Of a stretch of 64,000 bases of DNA, positions 56,246-64,000 are shown one piece after another. Made by a program: the position numbers and the translations under genes. Numbering within the stretch: the first letter of the stretch is position 1; every line of letters starts with the position of its first letter. The notes under the pieces are model-generated. The model searched no databases and was not told the DNA's origin. It saw nothing but the letters and a program-made list of their open reading frames with translations. Origin of the DNA: Rhizobium binae (GTDB taxonomy: Bacteria > Pseudomonadota > Alphaproteobacteria > Rhizobiales > Rhizobiaceae); assembly GCF_017357225.1 (NCBI RefSeq), contig NZ_CP071604.1, positions 2,545,001-2,609,000 on the forward strand. Direction: 5' to 3'.

Positions 56246-56946
56246 TGCTCCGTTTGACTGTCTTCCTTGTCATAATCGGCATCGGCCTTGCCGTGCTGAT
56301 CCTCAACAATGACAGCAGCCGCATCTTCGGTCTGCAAAGCGACGATTTCGTCCGCGTCGTCTACCTGCTGCCGATCGCACTGATGCTGTCGGCCGGCATC
56401 TGGGGAAGCCGGCGCGGCGTCGGTGAAGCCATGCGCCAGATGATGATCTGGCTGGTGATCATCCTGGCGCTCGTCACCGTCTATCTCTATCGCCAGGAAG
56501 CGCTCGGCGTCGGAAACCGCGTGCTCGCCGGCCTCGTTCCCGGCCGCGCCGTCGTCGTCACGACGAGCGAGGGTGGCGAGGAAATCATCCTGCACAAGCT
56601 GTTGAACGGCCATTTCGAAGCCGACGTCAATGTCAATGGCCGACCGGTCGAGATGCTCGTGGACACCGGCTCCAGTATGGTCGCGCTCTCGCACGAGGAT
56701 GCCGAACGCATCGGCATCGATCTCACAGGCCTCACCTACTCGATGACGGTCATGACCGCCAACGGCCGCAGCCGCGCAGCCCCAATCACGCTCGATCAGG
56801 TGGCTATCGGTCCGATCGTCCGCGACAACGTCGCAGCCAGCGTCGCCGAAGACGGCCGGCTCGACCAGAGCCTGCTCGGCATGAGCTTCCTGGAAACGCT
56901 GGGCTCCATGCAGATGCAGACCGACGAACTGCGCCTGCGGGATTGA
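56245..56946 (+). CDS. TIGR02281-type membrane aspartic protease
   Basis: The 233-residue protein has three N-terminal membrane segments (about 4-20, 40-55, 65-83) and a retropepsin-like domain with catalytic D140 in LVDTGSSMVAL. The conserved LGMSFLETLGSM follows near the end. It is likely active as a dimer facing the periplasm. It is coupled to the DUF1289 gene. Confidence 0.92.
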   Translation: MLRLTVFLVIIGIGLAVLILNNDSSRIFGLQSDDFVRVVYLLPIALMLSAGIWGSRRGVGEAMRQMMIWLVIILALVTVYLYRQEALGVGNRVLAGLVPGRAVVVTTSEGGEEIILHKLLNGHFEADVNVNGRPVEMLVDTGSSMVALSHEDAERIGIDLTGLTYSMTVMTANGRSRAAPITLDQVAIGPIVRDNVAASVAEDGRLDQSLLGMSFLETLGSMQMQTDELRLRD

Positions 56947-56995
56947 ACCCTGGCGTCGCAGCGCCCATCATTCTGCCGCCCTCCGATAGCGAACT

Positions 56996-58010
56996 TCACC
57001 CGCCCCGTCGGGTTTCGGCAGGCTCTCCATGCGGAGCACCCCGAGTAGTTCGCCCGTCGACGAACGCCGCCGAAAGCGCGGCCAAGAGGGCGAGCGATGC
57101 CGAGGTCAGCAACATCGCGAACAGTGTCGGAATCGCGCCGGCCTCCCGGAGAAATAGTCCGGCGATCGAAGCGATCAGCGCTCCGCCGGCGATCGACATG
57201 GCAGCGGCAAGGCCGGCGGCGGTGCCGGCGAGATTGGCGCGAACAGACATGACCCCCAGATTGGCGGCAGGAAACGTCAAGCCGTTGCCAATGCCGATGA
57301 ACATGCAGGGTCCGAAAAACGCCAGGATATGCGTGACACCTGACATCGACAGGGTCAGCCCAAGCAGCAGACCCATGCAGGTTGACACGCGCGCAATGAC
57401 GAGCGTGATGCTGAGCGATCTCCGAGTCGATCGGGCAGCCAGATAACTGCCCAGAATGAACCCTGTGGGAACCATCGCCATGAACAAACCCAGTTTCACG
57501 CTCGATCCGCCAAGCAGTGAACCGGCGGCCAAAGATGCGCCTCCGAGAAAGATATAAAGAGTGCCGGTGGAGCAGGCCATGCACAGCGTATACGCCCAGA
57601 ACCCCGACGAACTCAGGAGCTGACGATAGGAGGAAAGGTAATTGCCTCTCGGTCTCGACGCATGCCCGGCCGTTTCCTTCAGCTCGCGCATGGAAATCGC
57701 AAGGATGGCTAGGCCAAGCAGAGCGAGAGCAACGAAGATCGCCCGCCATCCAAACGCTTCGTCCAGGATGCCGCCGAAACTCGGACCGAGCATCGGAGCG
57801 ATTGCCCAACCCCTGGCGGCGTACCCGATCCTGTTGGCAGCCTGGCCTTGCCCGCGGTCTCCTTGATGACGACAAGAGCGACGCAGAAACAGGCGGCGAT
57901 CGACGCCTGCATCACGCGAAACAACAGGAAAATGCCGATGTTGGGAGCGAGAGCGTAGCCGATCGACGCCACGATGAAAATCGAAACGGCGAGAGCAAGA
58001 AGAAACTCCT
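56996..58010 (-). pseudogene. Bcr/CflA-type MFS drug transporter, frameshifted and 5'-truncated
   Basis: The minus strand encodes a drug-transporter-like protein in two frames. The N-terminal part (FLLALAVSIFIVASIGYALA, FRVMQASIAACFCVALVVI, KETAGKA) is in one frame. A one-base shift near 57850 moves to GQAANRIGYAARGWAIAPML and the rest of the membrane helices. Upstream, a TAG at about 58010 and missing helix 1 mean the start is lost. The rest is intact to 56996, suggesting recent decay. Confidence 0.8.
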
Positions 58011-58090
58011 AGTCCGGTGGCACCCCGCATGTTCGATCGGCCATCGCTTCGGGCGATGGCTTTGACCTATGGGTGCGACAGAGTTTCGCG

Positions 58091-58525
58091 ATGAATTCAC
58101 TCTGGCCGATCATCGTCGGCGGCGTCCTGCCCGCCATTTTCTGGGGCATCACCGCTATCTTCCAGAAACAGAGCGCCACCGCCACCGGCTCCGCCGTCTA
58201 TCTGATCGCCTTCGGCACCGCCTGTGCTTTCACCGGCCTGATCGCGGCGCTGGTCTGGCGTCCCGCTCCCTGGAGCATCGAGGGCCTTGGTTTTGCCGCG
58301 ACCGCAGGTGCCTGCTTCGCCCTCGGTACCGGCCTGATCAGCTTTGCGCTCTTCGCTTACGGCGTTCCCGTCTCGAGACTCGCGCCGATCTGGAGCTGTA
58401 ACGTGCTGGTGACGCTGGCAATCGGCGCCCTTTGCCTCGGCGAAGCCTCGGAGATCAACACAGTCAAGCTCGCCGCGGGTACCCTCCTCATTCTCTTAGG
58501 CGCTCTCCTCGTCAGCAGCGCCTGA
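58091..58525 (+). CDS. Half-size EamA/DMT-family transporter
   Basis: The 144-residue protein has five membrane segments, one EamA repeat instead of the usual two (about 145 instead of 300 residues). Motifs such as FWGITAIFQK and VSRLAPIWSCNVLVTLAIGA fit the family. It would work as a dimer, or be a fragment. The ATG at 58091 has no strong ribosome site. It is divergent from the decayed MFS gene. Confidence 0.85.
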   Translation: MNSLWPIIVGGVLPAIFWGITAIFQKQSATATGSAVYLIAFGTACAFTGLIAALVWRPAPWSIEGLGFAATAGACFALGTGLISFALFAYGVPVSRLAPIWSCNVLVTLAIGALCLGEASEINTVKLAAGTLLILLGALLVSSA

Positions 58526-59001
58526 GGGGAATGCGCAAGACAAGACAATCAATAGGAGACAAGGACTTCGCCGATTATAGGTCGCTGCCTTACAACCAGC
58601 GGAACCGCAATACCGAATCGAGGCCTCGCCTAAAAAGGATATCGGCCGCAGCTCGCCGGCTGGAAAATCGATATGCGATCGCGAACCCTTGAAGGAACAG
58701 GAATCAGACTAGCAATAAATGTGCATTTCACCCCTTTAAGCCCGATTACACCGTAATCGCGAGACGGACGGCGGCATCGGCATGGTCGACAAGGTCGCAA
58801 GCAAAATCCGGGACGCATGATACCTCAGCAGAGATCGGCTCTTTTTGCCCCATGACCACGGCATAAGTAAATTTGACGGGCGCTGCGGGCTCGTGCGACC
58901 GGCTCGTGTTAATGTTGCGGCGCTTCCTAGCCAAACGCGGCCTTATTGCCGCCCGGTCCTCCTTGTTGATATTCTGCGCCTGCCCAATGCCGGAACCTGC
59001 C
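58526..59001. other. Gene-free interval upstream of the LysR gene
   Basis: These 476 bp show no supported gene. A frame open from 58873 leads into the LysR gene, but its extra N-terminal residues do not belong to the HTH family and it lacks a ribosome site. Confidence 0.4.
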
Positions 59002-59937
59002 ATGACCCCACGACATCTGAAGACGTTCCTTGCGGTCATCCGCCACGGAAACCTCACGCGCGCTGCTGCCGAAGTCAACCTCGCCCAATCGAGCCTCAGC
59101 GACCAGATCCAGGCGCTGGAAGAGGAATTGGGAGCCGAGCTCTTTGTCCGATCCCGGCAAGGCGTCGTCCCCACGCCGGCAGGAGCAGCTTTGAAGGCTT
59201 ATGCGGAAGAGATCTTGGCGCTGAACGGCGAGGCAAAGGACGCCGTCCGCTCGGCTGCCGGCAATGCCGAACAATCTGTCATATTGGGCACTCTCGAAAC
59301 CATCGCCGCTGAAAGGCTGGCGCCCTGGCTCTGCCTCTTCCGTCGGCAGAACCCCGGCCTCGCTCTCAAACTCAAGGTCGGCGGCAGTGGCGAATTGCAT
59401 GCGCAATTGCAGCAGGGCTCGATCGACGTCGCCTTCACCTTCGATCGCGGCTATGAGGACGTGCGCTTCGCGACGCGCCGTCTCTGCAGCGAACCACTGG
59501 TGTTGATCGCAGGCCGCAACGCGCAGCCATCCTCATTCGATAGCCTGGTGGCGCTGAGCGCTGCCCACTTCATTGCGACCGAAGCCGGCTGCGTCTATCG
59601 CCATCTGTTCGATACTGCCTTTGCGGAGGCGGGCGTGACGCTGCCGCCCATCGCGACGGAAACGGACAGTATTGCGACGATCATTCGCCTCGTTGCCTCC
59701 GGCACCGGCTATGGGCTTGTCCCGCGCCTCGCCATCGGCCTGTCTCCGGCGCGTAACGATATCGTCGAATTGTCGTGGCCGGGCAAACCGCCAGTCGCTT
59801 CGCTGGTGATGACGTGGCGGCGCCGGCGCGTTCAGCCGCCGGCGCTCGCCCTCATCCTGCAGTCAGCAAGCGAAAATCTCTCGCCGGTCAAACCAGCCGA
59901 TGTCCACCCTCGACATGCAGGATCGTGCCTGTGGTGA
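59002..59937 (+). CDS. LysR-family transcriptional regulator
   Basis: The 311-residue protein has HTH residues NLTRAAAEVNLAQSSLSDQIQALEEELG at about 18-45 and a ligand domain with LGTLETIAAERLAPWLCLF. The ATG 59002 is preferred to ATG 58987. The C-terminal tail overlaps the convergent SDR gene by 50 bp, an unusual amount that may link the two in control. Confidence 0.92.
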   Translation: MTPRHLKTFLAVIRHGNLTRAAAEVNLAQSSLSDQIQALEEELGAELFVRSRQGVVPTPAGAALKAYAEEILALNGEAKDAVRSAAGNAEQSVILGTLETIAAERLAPWLCLFRRQNPGLALKLKVGGSGELHAQLQQGSIDVAFTFDRGYEDVRFATRRLCSEPLVLIAGRNAQPSSFDSLVALSAAHFIATEAGCVYRHLFDTAFAEAGVTLPPIATETDSIATIIRLVASGTGYGLVPRLAIGLSPARNDIVELSWPGKPPVASLVMTWRRRRVQPPALALILQSASENLSPVKPADVHPRHAGSCLW

Positions 59938-60625
59938 AGCCGTTGCCGATGAGAAAACGGATTGCGTCCGCAATATCCTCCGGCTGCCCGACCCGACCTG
60001 CCGGCAGACGCTCCGCCATCGCGTCCAGTGTCGCTTGTTTGGCATCGCCGGCGACAAAGCTCCAGATCGGCGTATCGACCCATCCGGGCGATACGGCATT
60101 GATGCGGATCGGAGCCAATTCGACGGCAAGTGCTCTCACCAGGCCTTCGAGCGCCGCGTTGACGGCTGCGACCACCGATCCGCGCGCCCCCGGTCGATAG
60201 GCGGCGACCCCTGATGTATAGGTGATGGATCCCGCCGGCGGCAGATGGCCGGCGCCATATTTGGCCAGCAGCAGCGGCCCGTAGAACTTGCTTTCGACCA
60301 CCCGCTGCGCCGCCGCAAGCTCCATAGACGGCAGGAGCTGATAGGCGCCTTCGATATCGGCCGCCGTGCTGACGATATGATCCAGCGGTTCGCCGTCCTG
60401 AAATAGCGCTGCGACCTCCGCCTCCCGGGCTATGTCGACGGCACGTGTCGCGAGTTTCGGATGGTTGCCGAGGCGGCGGTGGGCCGCCGCGAGCCTCTCC
60501 CGGCTGCGCCCCGCGATCGTCACCGACGCTCCCTCGGCAAGCAGGCGCATGGCGAGCGCCAGTCCCATGCCGGAGCTGCCGCCGACGATCAACACCTTCG
60601 CACCTTCAATCCTGATAGCAGTCAT
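59888..60625 (-). CDS. Atypical SDR-family oxidoreductase
   Basis: The 245-residue SDR has GGSSGMG near residues 15-21, but the usual YxxxK is altered: YRPGA follows the catalytic-like SGVAAY, and no Lys is four residues later. AINAVSPGWVDTP-like and TGTILHVEGGHRLV segments are typical of the family. The ATG at 60625 follows GGAGA. The reaction may differ from ordinary SDRs. Confidence 0.85.
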   Translation of the reverse strand: MTAIRIEGAKVLIVGGSSGMGLALAMRLLAEGASVTIAGRSRERLAAAHRRLGNHPKLATRAVDIAREAEVAALFQDGEPLDHIVSTAADIEGAYQLLPSMELAAAQRVVESKFYGPLLLAKYGAGHLPPAGSITYTSGVAAYRPGARGSVVAAVNAALEGLVRALAVELAPIRINAVSPGWVDTPIWSFVAGDAKQATLDAMAERLPAGRVGQPEDIADAIRFLIGNGFTTGTILHVEGGHRLV

Positions 60626-60731
60626 CTCGCATCTCCATTGGAATGAGAGAGCAAATGCCCCGGACCATAGCGGAAGAAAAACGGAAGAAATCGATAGCGT
60701 CATCGGAATTTCCGATGACGCGCGGTCAGCG

Positions 60732-61493
60732 TCAGTTGCGCAGCCGGTAACCGGTCTTGAAGATCCAGCCGAGCGTGCCGAGACAGATCGCCAAGAACAC
60801 CGTGATCATCGCCAGGCTAGTCGCCGGATTGACATCGGCGATCCCGTAGAAGCTCCAGCGGAATCCGCTGACGAGATAGAGAACCGGATTGAAGTGGCTG
60901 ACTGCCTGCCAGAAGGGCGGCAGCATGTTGATCGAGTAGAAGCTGCCGCCGAGGAAGGTCAGGGGCGGCACCACCAGCATGGGAATAAGATTAAGCTGCT
61001 CGAAATTGCCGGCCCAGATGCCGATCATGAAGCCGAACAGGCTGAAGGTAACGGCCGTCAGCAGGAAGAATAGGATCATCATCAAGGGATGCTCGATCCT
61101 GACGTCGACAAAAAGATTGGCGGTCAGCAGGATAATGAAACCGATGATCATCCCCTTGGTCGCCGCCGCCCCGACATAACCGAGCAGGATTTCCGTCATC
61201 GCCACCGGCGCCGACAGCACCTCGTAGATGGTGCCGGTGAATTTCGGAAAATAGATGCCGAAGGATCCGTTGCTGATGCACTGGCCGAGCAGCGTCAGCA
61301 TGATCAGGCCGGGTGTGATGAAGGCGCCGTAGGATACACCCTCCACTTCCTGGATGCGCGAGCCGATCGCCGCGCCGAAGACGATGAAATAGAGCGAGGT
61401 CGAAATCACCGGCGAGATGACGCTCTGCAGCAGGGTCCGGCGCGTGCGCGCCATCTCGAAGAAATAGATCGATTTGATTGCCTCGACGTTCAT
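60732..61493 (-). CDS. ABC-2 type transporter permease
   Basis: The 253-residue protein has six membrane segments and the ABC-2 family motif [27 protein letters not shown]. It begins within the ATPase stop (4-bp overlap). It exports an unknown substrate with the ATPase encoded before it, as in drug or polysaccharide efflux systems. Confidence 0.93.
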   Translation of the reverse strand: MNVEAIKSIYFFEMARTRRTLLQSVISPVISTSLYFIVFGAAIGSRIQEVEGVSYGAFITPGLIMLTLLGQCISNGSFGIYFPKFTGTIYEVLSAPVAMTEILLGYVGAAATKGMIIGFIILLTANLFVDVRIEHPLMMILFFLLTAVTFSLFGFMIGIWAGNFEQLNLIPMLVVPPLTFLGGSFYSINMLPPFWQAVSHFNPVLYLVSGFRWSFYGIADVNPATSLAMITVFLAICLGTLGWIFKTGYRLRN

Positions 61494-62416
61494 TTTGCCG
61501 CTCCCACCAGGGCCACGAAGATGTCTTCGAGCGAACTTTGCCGCGTCGAGAGATCCTTGAAATGGATATTGTTCTCGCCCAGCCGGGTGAGCAGGGTCGC
61601 GATGCTCTCCTGCTCATTGTCGGCGTCGAAATCATAGGTCAGCCGGCAGCCATCGGCTTCCAGCGTCAATCCGTTGCCGGCAAAACAGTCCGGCAGCCGC
61701 TCGAGCGGTTCGATGAGATCGAGGATGAGTTGCTTGCGGCCAAGCTTGGCCATCAGCGCCACCTTGTCCTCGACGAGCAGCAATTGCCCGCCATTGATGA
61801 CCCCGACCCGGTCGGCGATCTCCTCCGCCTCTTCGATGTAATGTGTTGTCAGGATGATGGTAACACCAGAAGCCCGCAGCTGCTCGACGACATTCCACAT
61901 GTCCTTGCGCAGCGTCACGTCGACGCCGGCGGTCGGCTCGTCGAGGAAAAGGATCTCCGGCTCATGGGAGAGCGCCTTGGCAATCAGCACGCGACGTTTC
62001 ATGCCGCCGGAGAGCTGGCGCAGCATATTGTCCTTCTTGTCCCAGAGCGAGAGCGCCCGCAGCACCTTCTCGATATGGGCAGGGTTGGCCTTCTTGCCGT
62101 GCAGCCCACGGGAAAAGCTTACCGTATTGAACACTGTCTCGAACTGATCGGTGGTCAGTTCCTGCGGCACAAGCCCGATCATCGAACGCGTGGCTCGGAA
62201 ATCCTTGACGACGTCGTGACCGGCGACCAGCACCTGGCCGCCGCTCGGGTTGGCAATGCCGCAGATGATCGAAATCAGCGTCGTCTTGCCGGCGCCGTTC
62301 GGTCCGAGCAGCGCCAGAATCTCGCCTTTCTCCACGTCGAGGTTGATGCCCTTCAGGGCCTCGAACCCATTGGCATAGGTCTTGGTCAGGTTCTGAACGG
62401 AAATAATGGGGGCCAT
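61490..62416 (-). CDS. ABC transporter ATP-binding protein (ABC-2 exporter)
   Basis: The 308-residue protein has Walker [10 protein letters not shown] at 38-46, signature LSGGMKRRV and Walker [13 protein letters not shown]. It has a C-terminal extension typical of NodI/DrrA-like exporters. The ATG at 62416 is chosen because the conserved domain begins there; longer frames lack a site. It is the first gene of the exporter operon. Confidence 0.93.
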   Translation of the reverse strand: MAPIISVQNLTKTYANGFEALKGINLDVEKGEILALLGPNGAGKTTLISIICGIANPSGGQVLVAGHDVVKDFRATRSMIGLVPQELTTDQFETVFNTVSFSRGLHGKKANPAHIEKVLRALSLWDKKDNMLRQLSGGMKRRVLIAKALSHEPEILFLDEPTAGVDVTLRKDMWNVVEQLRASGVTIILTTHYIEEAEEIADRVGVINGGQLLLVEDKVALMAKLGRKQLILDLIEPLERLPDCFAGNGLTLEADGCRLTYDFDADNEQESIATLLTRLGENNIHFKDLSTRQSSLEDIFVALVGAAK

Positions 62417-62837
62417 GCGGTACTCTTGAGGATTCCTGAAGTATTTCGGCCCGCTATATAGTCCCTCTGTGACGGTTTGACATCCTTCGGGAACGTGAAC
62501 ACTGCATTCACGCAGCACCAACACCCTCGCTGCCGACGACGGCGTCACCCACTGGCGACATGACCGAGATGCCGGCTTTTAGGCTATCATGGCAACGCCA
62601 AGCTGGTGAAAAGAACTGGAACGGTGGGATTGGAATGTCATCATCCGGTGATCTTCCTACCCGATAAGCGAGCCGAGGCAAGCACCGGCATCCGCCCCGC
62701 CGCCCATCCCTTTGCGGAGCCGTCCTTCGGCGTTCTCGTTGCGCCATTTTCGCTGCCTCGGCATGTAGTGAAAGTTATTATTCAATCACAAAGTGCTTGG
62801 AACCGGCCAGTATCCCCTGTCCAGCCGCGTTCGTCTC

Positions 62838-62865
62838 AGCCGGCCTCGCGCCGGCTTTCTTTTTT
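62838..62865 (+). terminator. Orphan intrinsic terminator (plus strand)
   Basis: AGCCGGC at 62838-62844 pairs with GCCGGCT at 62850-62856 around a 5-nt loop, followed by TTCTTTTTT. There is no plus-strand gene upstream in this interval, so it may end a small RNA. Confidence 0.7.
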
Positions 62866-62889
62866 CGGGGACTAACGCAGTGACCGCCT

Positions 62890-63030
62890 TCGTCCTTCGA
62901 GGCTCCTGCGGGCGCCTATGGATGAGGTCGGAGAGAGGCGGCGTACCGATCAATTCGCCAAACGCAAGGCACGCCGATCAGCCCTCATCCTGAGGCGCGC
63001 AGGCCAAAGGCCGGAGCCTCGAAGGACGAG
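62890..63030. repeat. Palindromic intergenic repeat, copy 2 (RIME/REP-like)
   Basis: The arm CCTCATCCTGAGGCGCGCAG starting at 62983 continues to GAGCCTCGAAGGACGAG (63014-63030). It is complementary, with gaps, to 62890-62926 (TCGTCCTTCGAGGCTCCTG and GGATGAGG). It matches copy 1 at 130-275. It lies just downstream of the xylosidase gene. Confidence 0.75.
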
Positions 63031-63044
63031 AGCGGGAAGCTCGC

Positions 63045-64000
63045 TCACAACTCGTCGTAATTGAACCAATCAAAATCGGCGATCTTCCCACGTCCCGACG
63101 TATCGAAGGCGAACACGCCCGTGAAGGCGCCGGTGAAGGAGCCGTGTTCGCCCCGCCCGCCTTCGTCCGAAATCACCCCCGCGTCGAGAACTGGGCCGAT
63201 CGGCTGCCAGGCGCCGTTGCCTTCCGTTTGCCAGAAGAATTGCAGATCATTCTCGCGGATTTCCATGGCGAGCTGGACGCGGCCTTCGGAGGGAATGGCG
63301 ACACCGCTTTCGGCAGGAAAGCTGAGGCGTCCGTTCGGATAATCCCCGTTGCAGGACAGGATGGTGACGCAACGGCCGAGCGTCTCGTGAAGCGTCACCG
63401 CGAGCGCGTGGAACTTGTGGCGGTTGTAATAATGCGTCAGTCCGGCCACCTGCTGATAGGTATCAGGTGAGAATTCAAGCACCGTCTCGGCGCGGAAGCT
63501 GTGGTGCTCCTGCCGGCGGGCTACCAGCGATTGCTCGAACCAGGAACCGATGCTTTCACGTCCGATCAAGCGGAGATGGCCGGGACGGTCCGTCAGGTTG
63601 AAGATACGCGTTGGCTCGGGCGTGCGAAGCCACTGGAAATCTGCAGGAAGCTTACCTCCGTCGAAACTGTATTCGGTGCGCATCGGCATTTCTACCGGCA
63701 CCGCGCCGAACAGGCCCGGCACATCGACGTCGGGTACCGTGGTGCCGTTTTCCAGATAGAGCCAATCGTCGTCGCGCCAGACGCATTTCTGCAGGCTCGT
63801 CTCGCGCCCCAGCGTGCAGCGCCGTTTCGGCGGCAGCGGCCGGCCGCAGAGATGCGTGTGATAGGCCTCACCGTCAGGCGTCTCGACATATTGTCCATGC
63901 CCCGCCCGCTGCAGCACCGCGCCTGGATGATCCTTGGAGGTGATGAGATGCATGTTCGGGTGCATCTCATAGGCTCCGTCGATGCGGCGCGAGCGCGCCA
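63045..64000 (-). CDS. Glycoside hydrolase family 43 beta-xylosidase, C-terminal part (5' end outside window)
   Basis: The frame runs in from the right edge with ARSRRIDGAYEMHPN, then QRAGHGQYVETPDGEAYHTH and CGRPLPPKRRC, LGRETSLQKCVW, typical of the end of a GH43 five-bladed propeller. A C-terminal beta-sandwich domain follows (about 110 residues in, from FDGGKLPADFQWLRTP). It cleaves xylose or arabinose from plant polysaccharide chains. The N-terminal catalytic part lies outside the window. Confidence 0.92.
   Translation of the reverse strand, partial: ARSRRIDGAYEMHPNMHLITSKDHPGAVLQRAGHGQYVETPDGEAYHTHLCGRPLPPKRRCTLGRETSLQKCVWRDDDWLYLENGTTVPDVDVPGLFGAVPVEMPMRTEYSFDGGKLPADFQWLRTPEPTRIFNLTDRPGHLRLIGRESIGSWFEQSLVARRQEHHSFRAETVLEFSPDTYQQVAGLTHYYNRHKFHALAVTLHETLGRCVTILSCNGDYPNGRLSFPAESGVAIPSEGRVQLAMEIRENDLQFFWQTEGNGAWQPIGPVLDAGVISDEGGRGEHGSFTGAFTGVFAFDTSGRGKIADFDWFNYDEL

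Larger units (their letters stand above)
62417..63044. other. Gene-free interval with terminator and palindromic repeat
   Basis: This 628-bp region carries the exporter promoter near 62430-62470 (TATATA-like), a plus-strand intrinsic terminator at 62838-62865 with no gene before it, and the second palindromic repeat. No protein gene is supported. Confidence 0.5.

Overview
The window looks like chromosomal DNA of a Rhizobium of the etli/leguminosarum type. The evidence is the GC-rich coding style with tightly packed operons, an alphaproteobacterial RopA-like porin, the small Usg protein, several sugar and amino-acid ABC importers, many LysR/GntR/SorC regulators, and two copies of a CCTCATCCTGAGG-type palindromic repeat of the kind common between rhizobial genes. 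No rRNA, tRNA, CRISPR array, phage or insertion sequence was seen. Core genes (mobAB, cobST, dgkA, usg) point to the main chromosome rather than a symbiotic plasmid. All identifications come from reading protein sequences and motifs; no database search was run.

Left part (1-17600), catabolic islands. Positions 300-10147 hold a sugar or polyol module. The minus strand carries a transketolase split into two genes, an FGGY kinase and a SorC-type regulator. The plus strand carries an ABC importer (permease, binding protein, double ATPase) and two short-chain dehydrogenases. Three near-identical 16-bp palindromes (GTGAAT-N4-ATTCAC) lie before the regulator, before the transketolase genes and before the importer, and probably form the SorC-type regulon. 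Next comes a minus-strand operon (10137-16515): NRAMP-like transporter, pxpA, a DUF1445 protein, a fused pxpB-pxpC, and a biotin carboxylase with its own biotin domain. A GntR regulator is divergent from it. This is the Bacillus ycsFGI-kipIA arrangement plus a biotin carboxylase, and suggests use of 5-oxoproline or a related lactam.

Middle part (17700-41000). This holds an SDR, an EamA exporter, mobA-mobB, and a KaiC-like double ATPase translationally coupled to a hybrid histidine kinase. Further on are a LysR/cupin/aldo-keto reductase unit, a zeta-type GST with a tiny membrane protein, an Ohr peroxidase, an EnvZ/OmpR-type pair, two exported alpha/beta hydrolases around a CcdA-thioredoxin fusion, an OmpA protein with a very long Pro/Ala/Lys/Glu-rich region, and a polar amino-acid ABC importer with an intrinsic terminator after the binding protein.

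Right part (41000-64000). This holds a TPR-methyltransferase and GST, then two ArsR-SRPBCC modules facing each other around two DUF1801 genes. There is a small DNA-repair group (MGMT-like DNA-binding protein, AlkD-like protein, and further on an Fe-S uracil-DNA glycosylase next to a nuclease). Also present are the porin, an Lrp regulator, a membrane histidine kinase, dgkA, cobT and cobS, an aspartic protease, and a LysR/SDR pair that overlap at their 3' ends. An ABC-2 exporter follows, and the 3' part of a GH43 beta-xylosidase gene runs off the right edge. Two decaying genes are visible: a LysR remnant (47867-48190) and a frameshifted MFS drug transporter (56996-58010).
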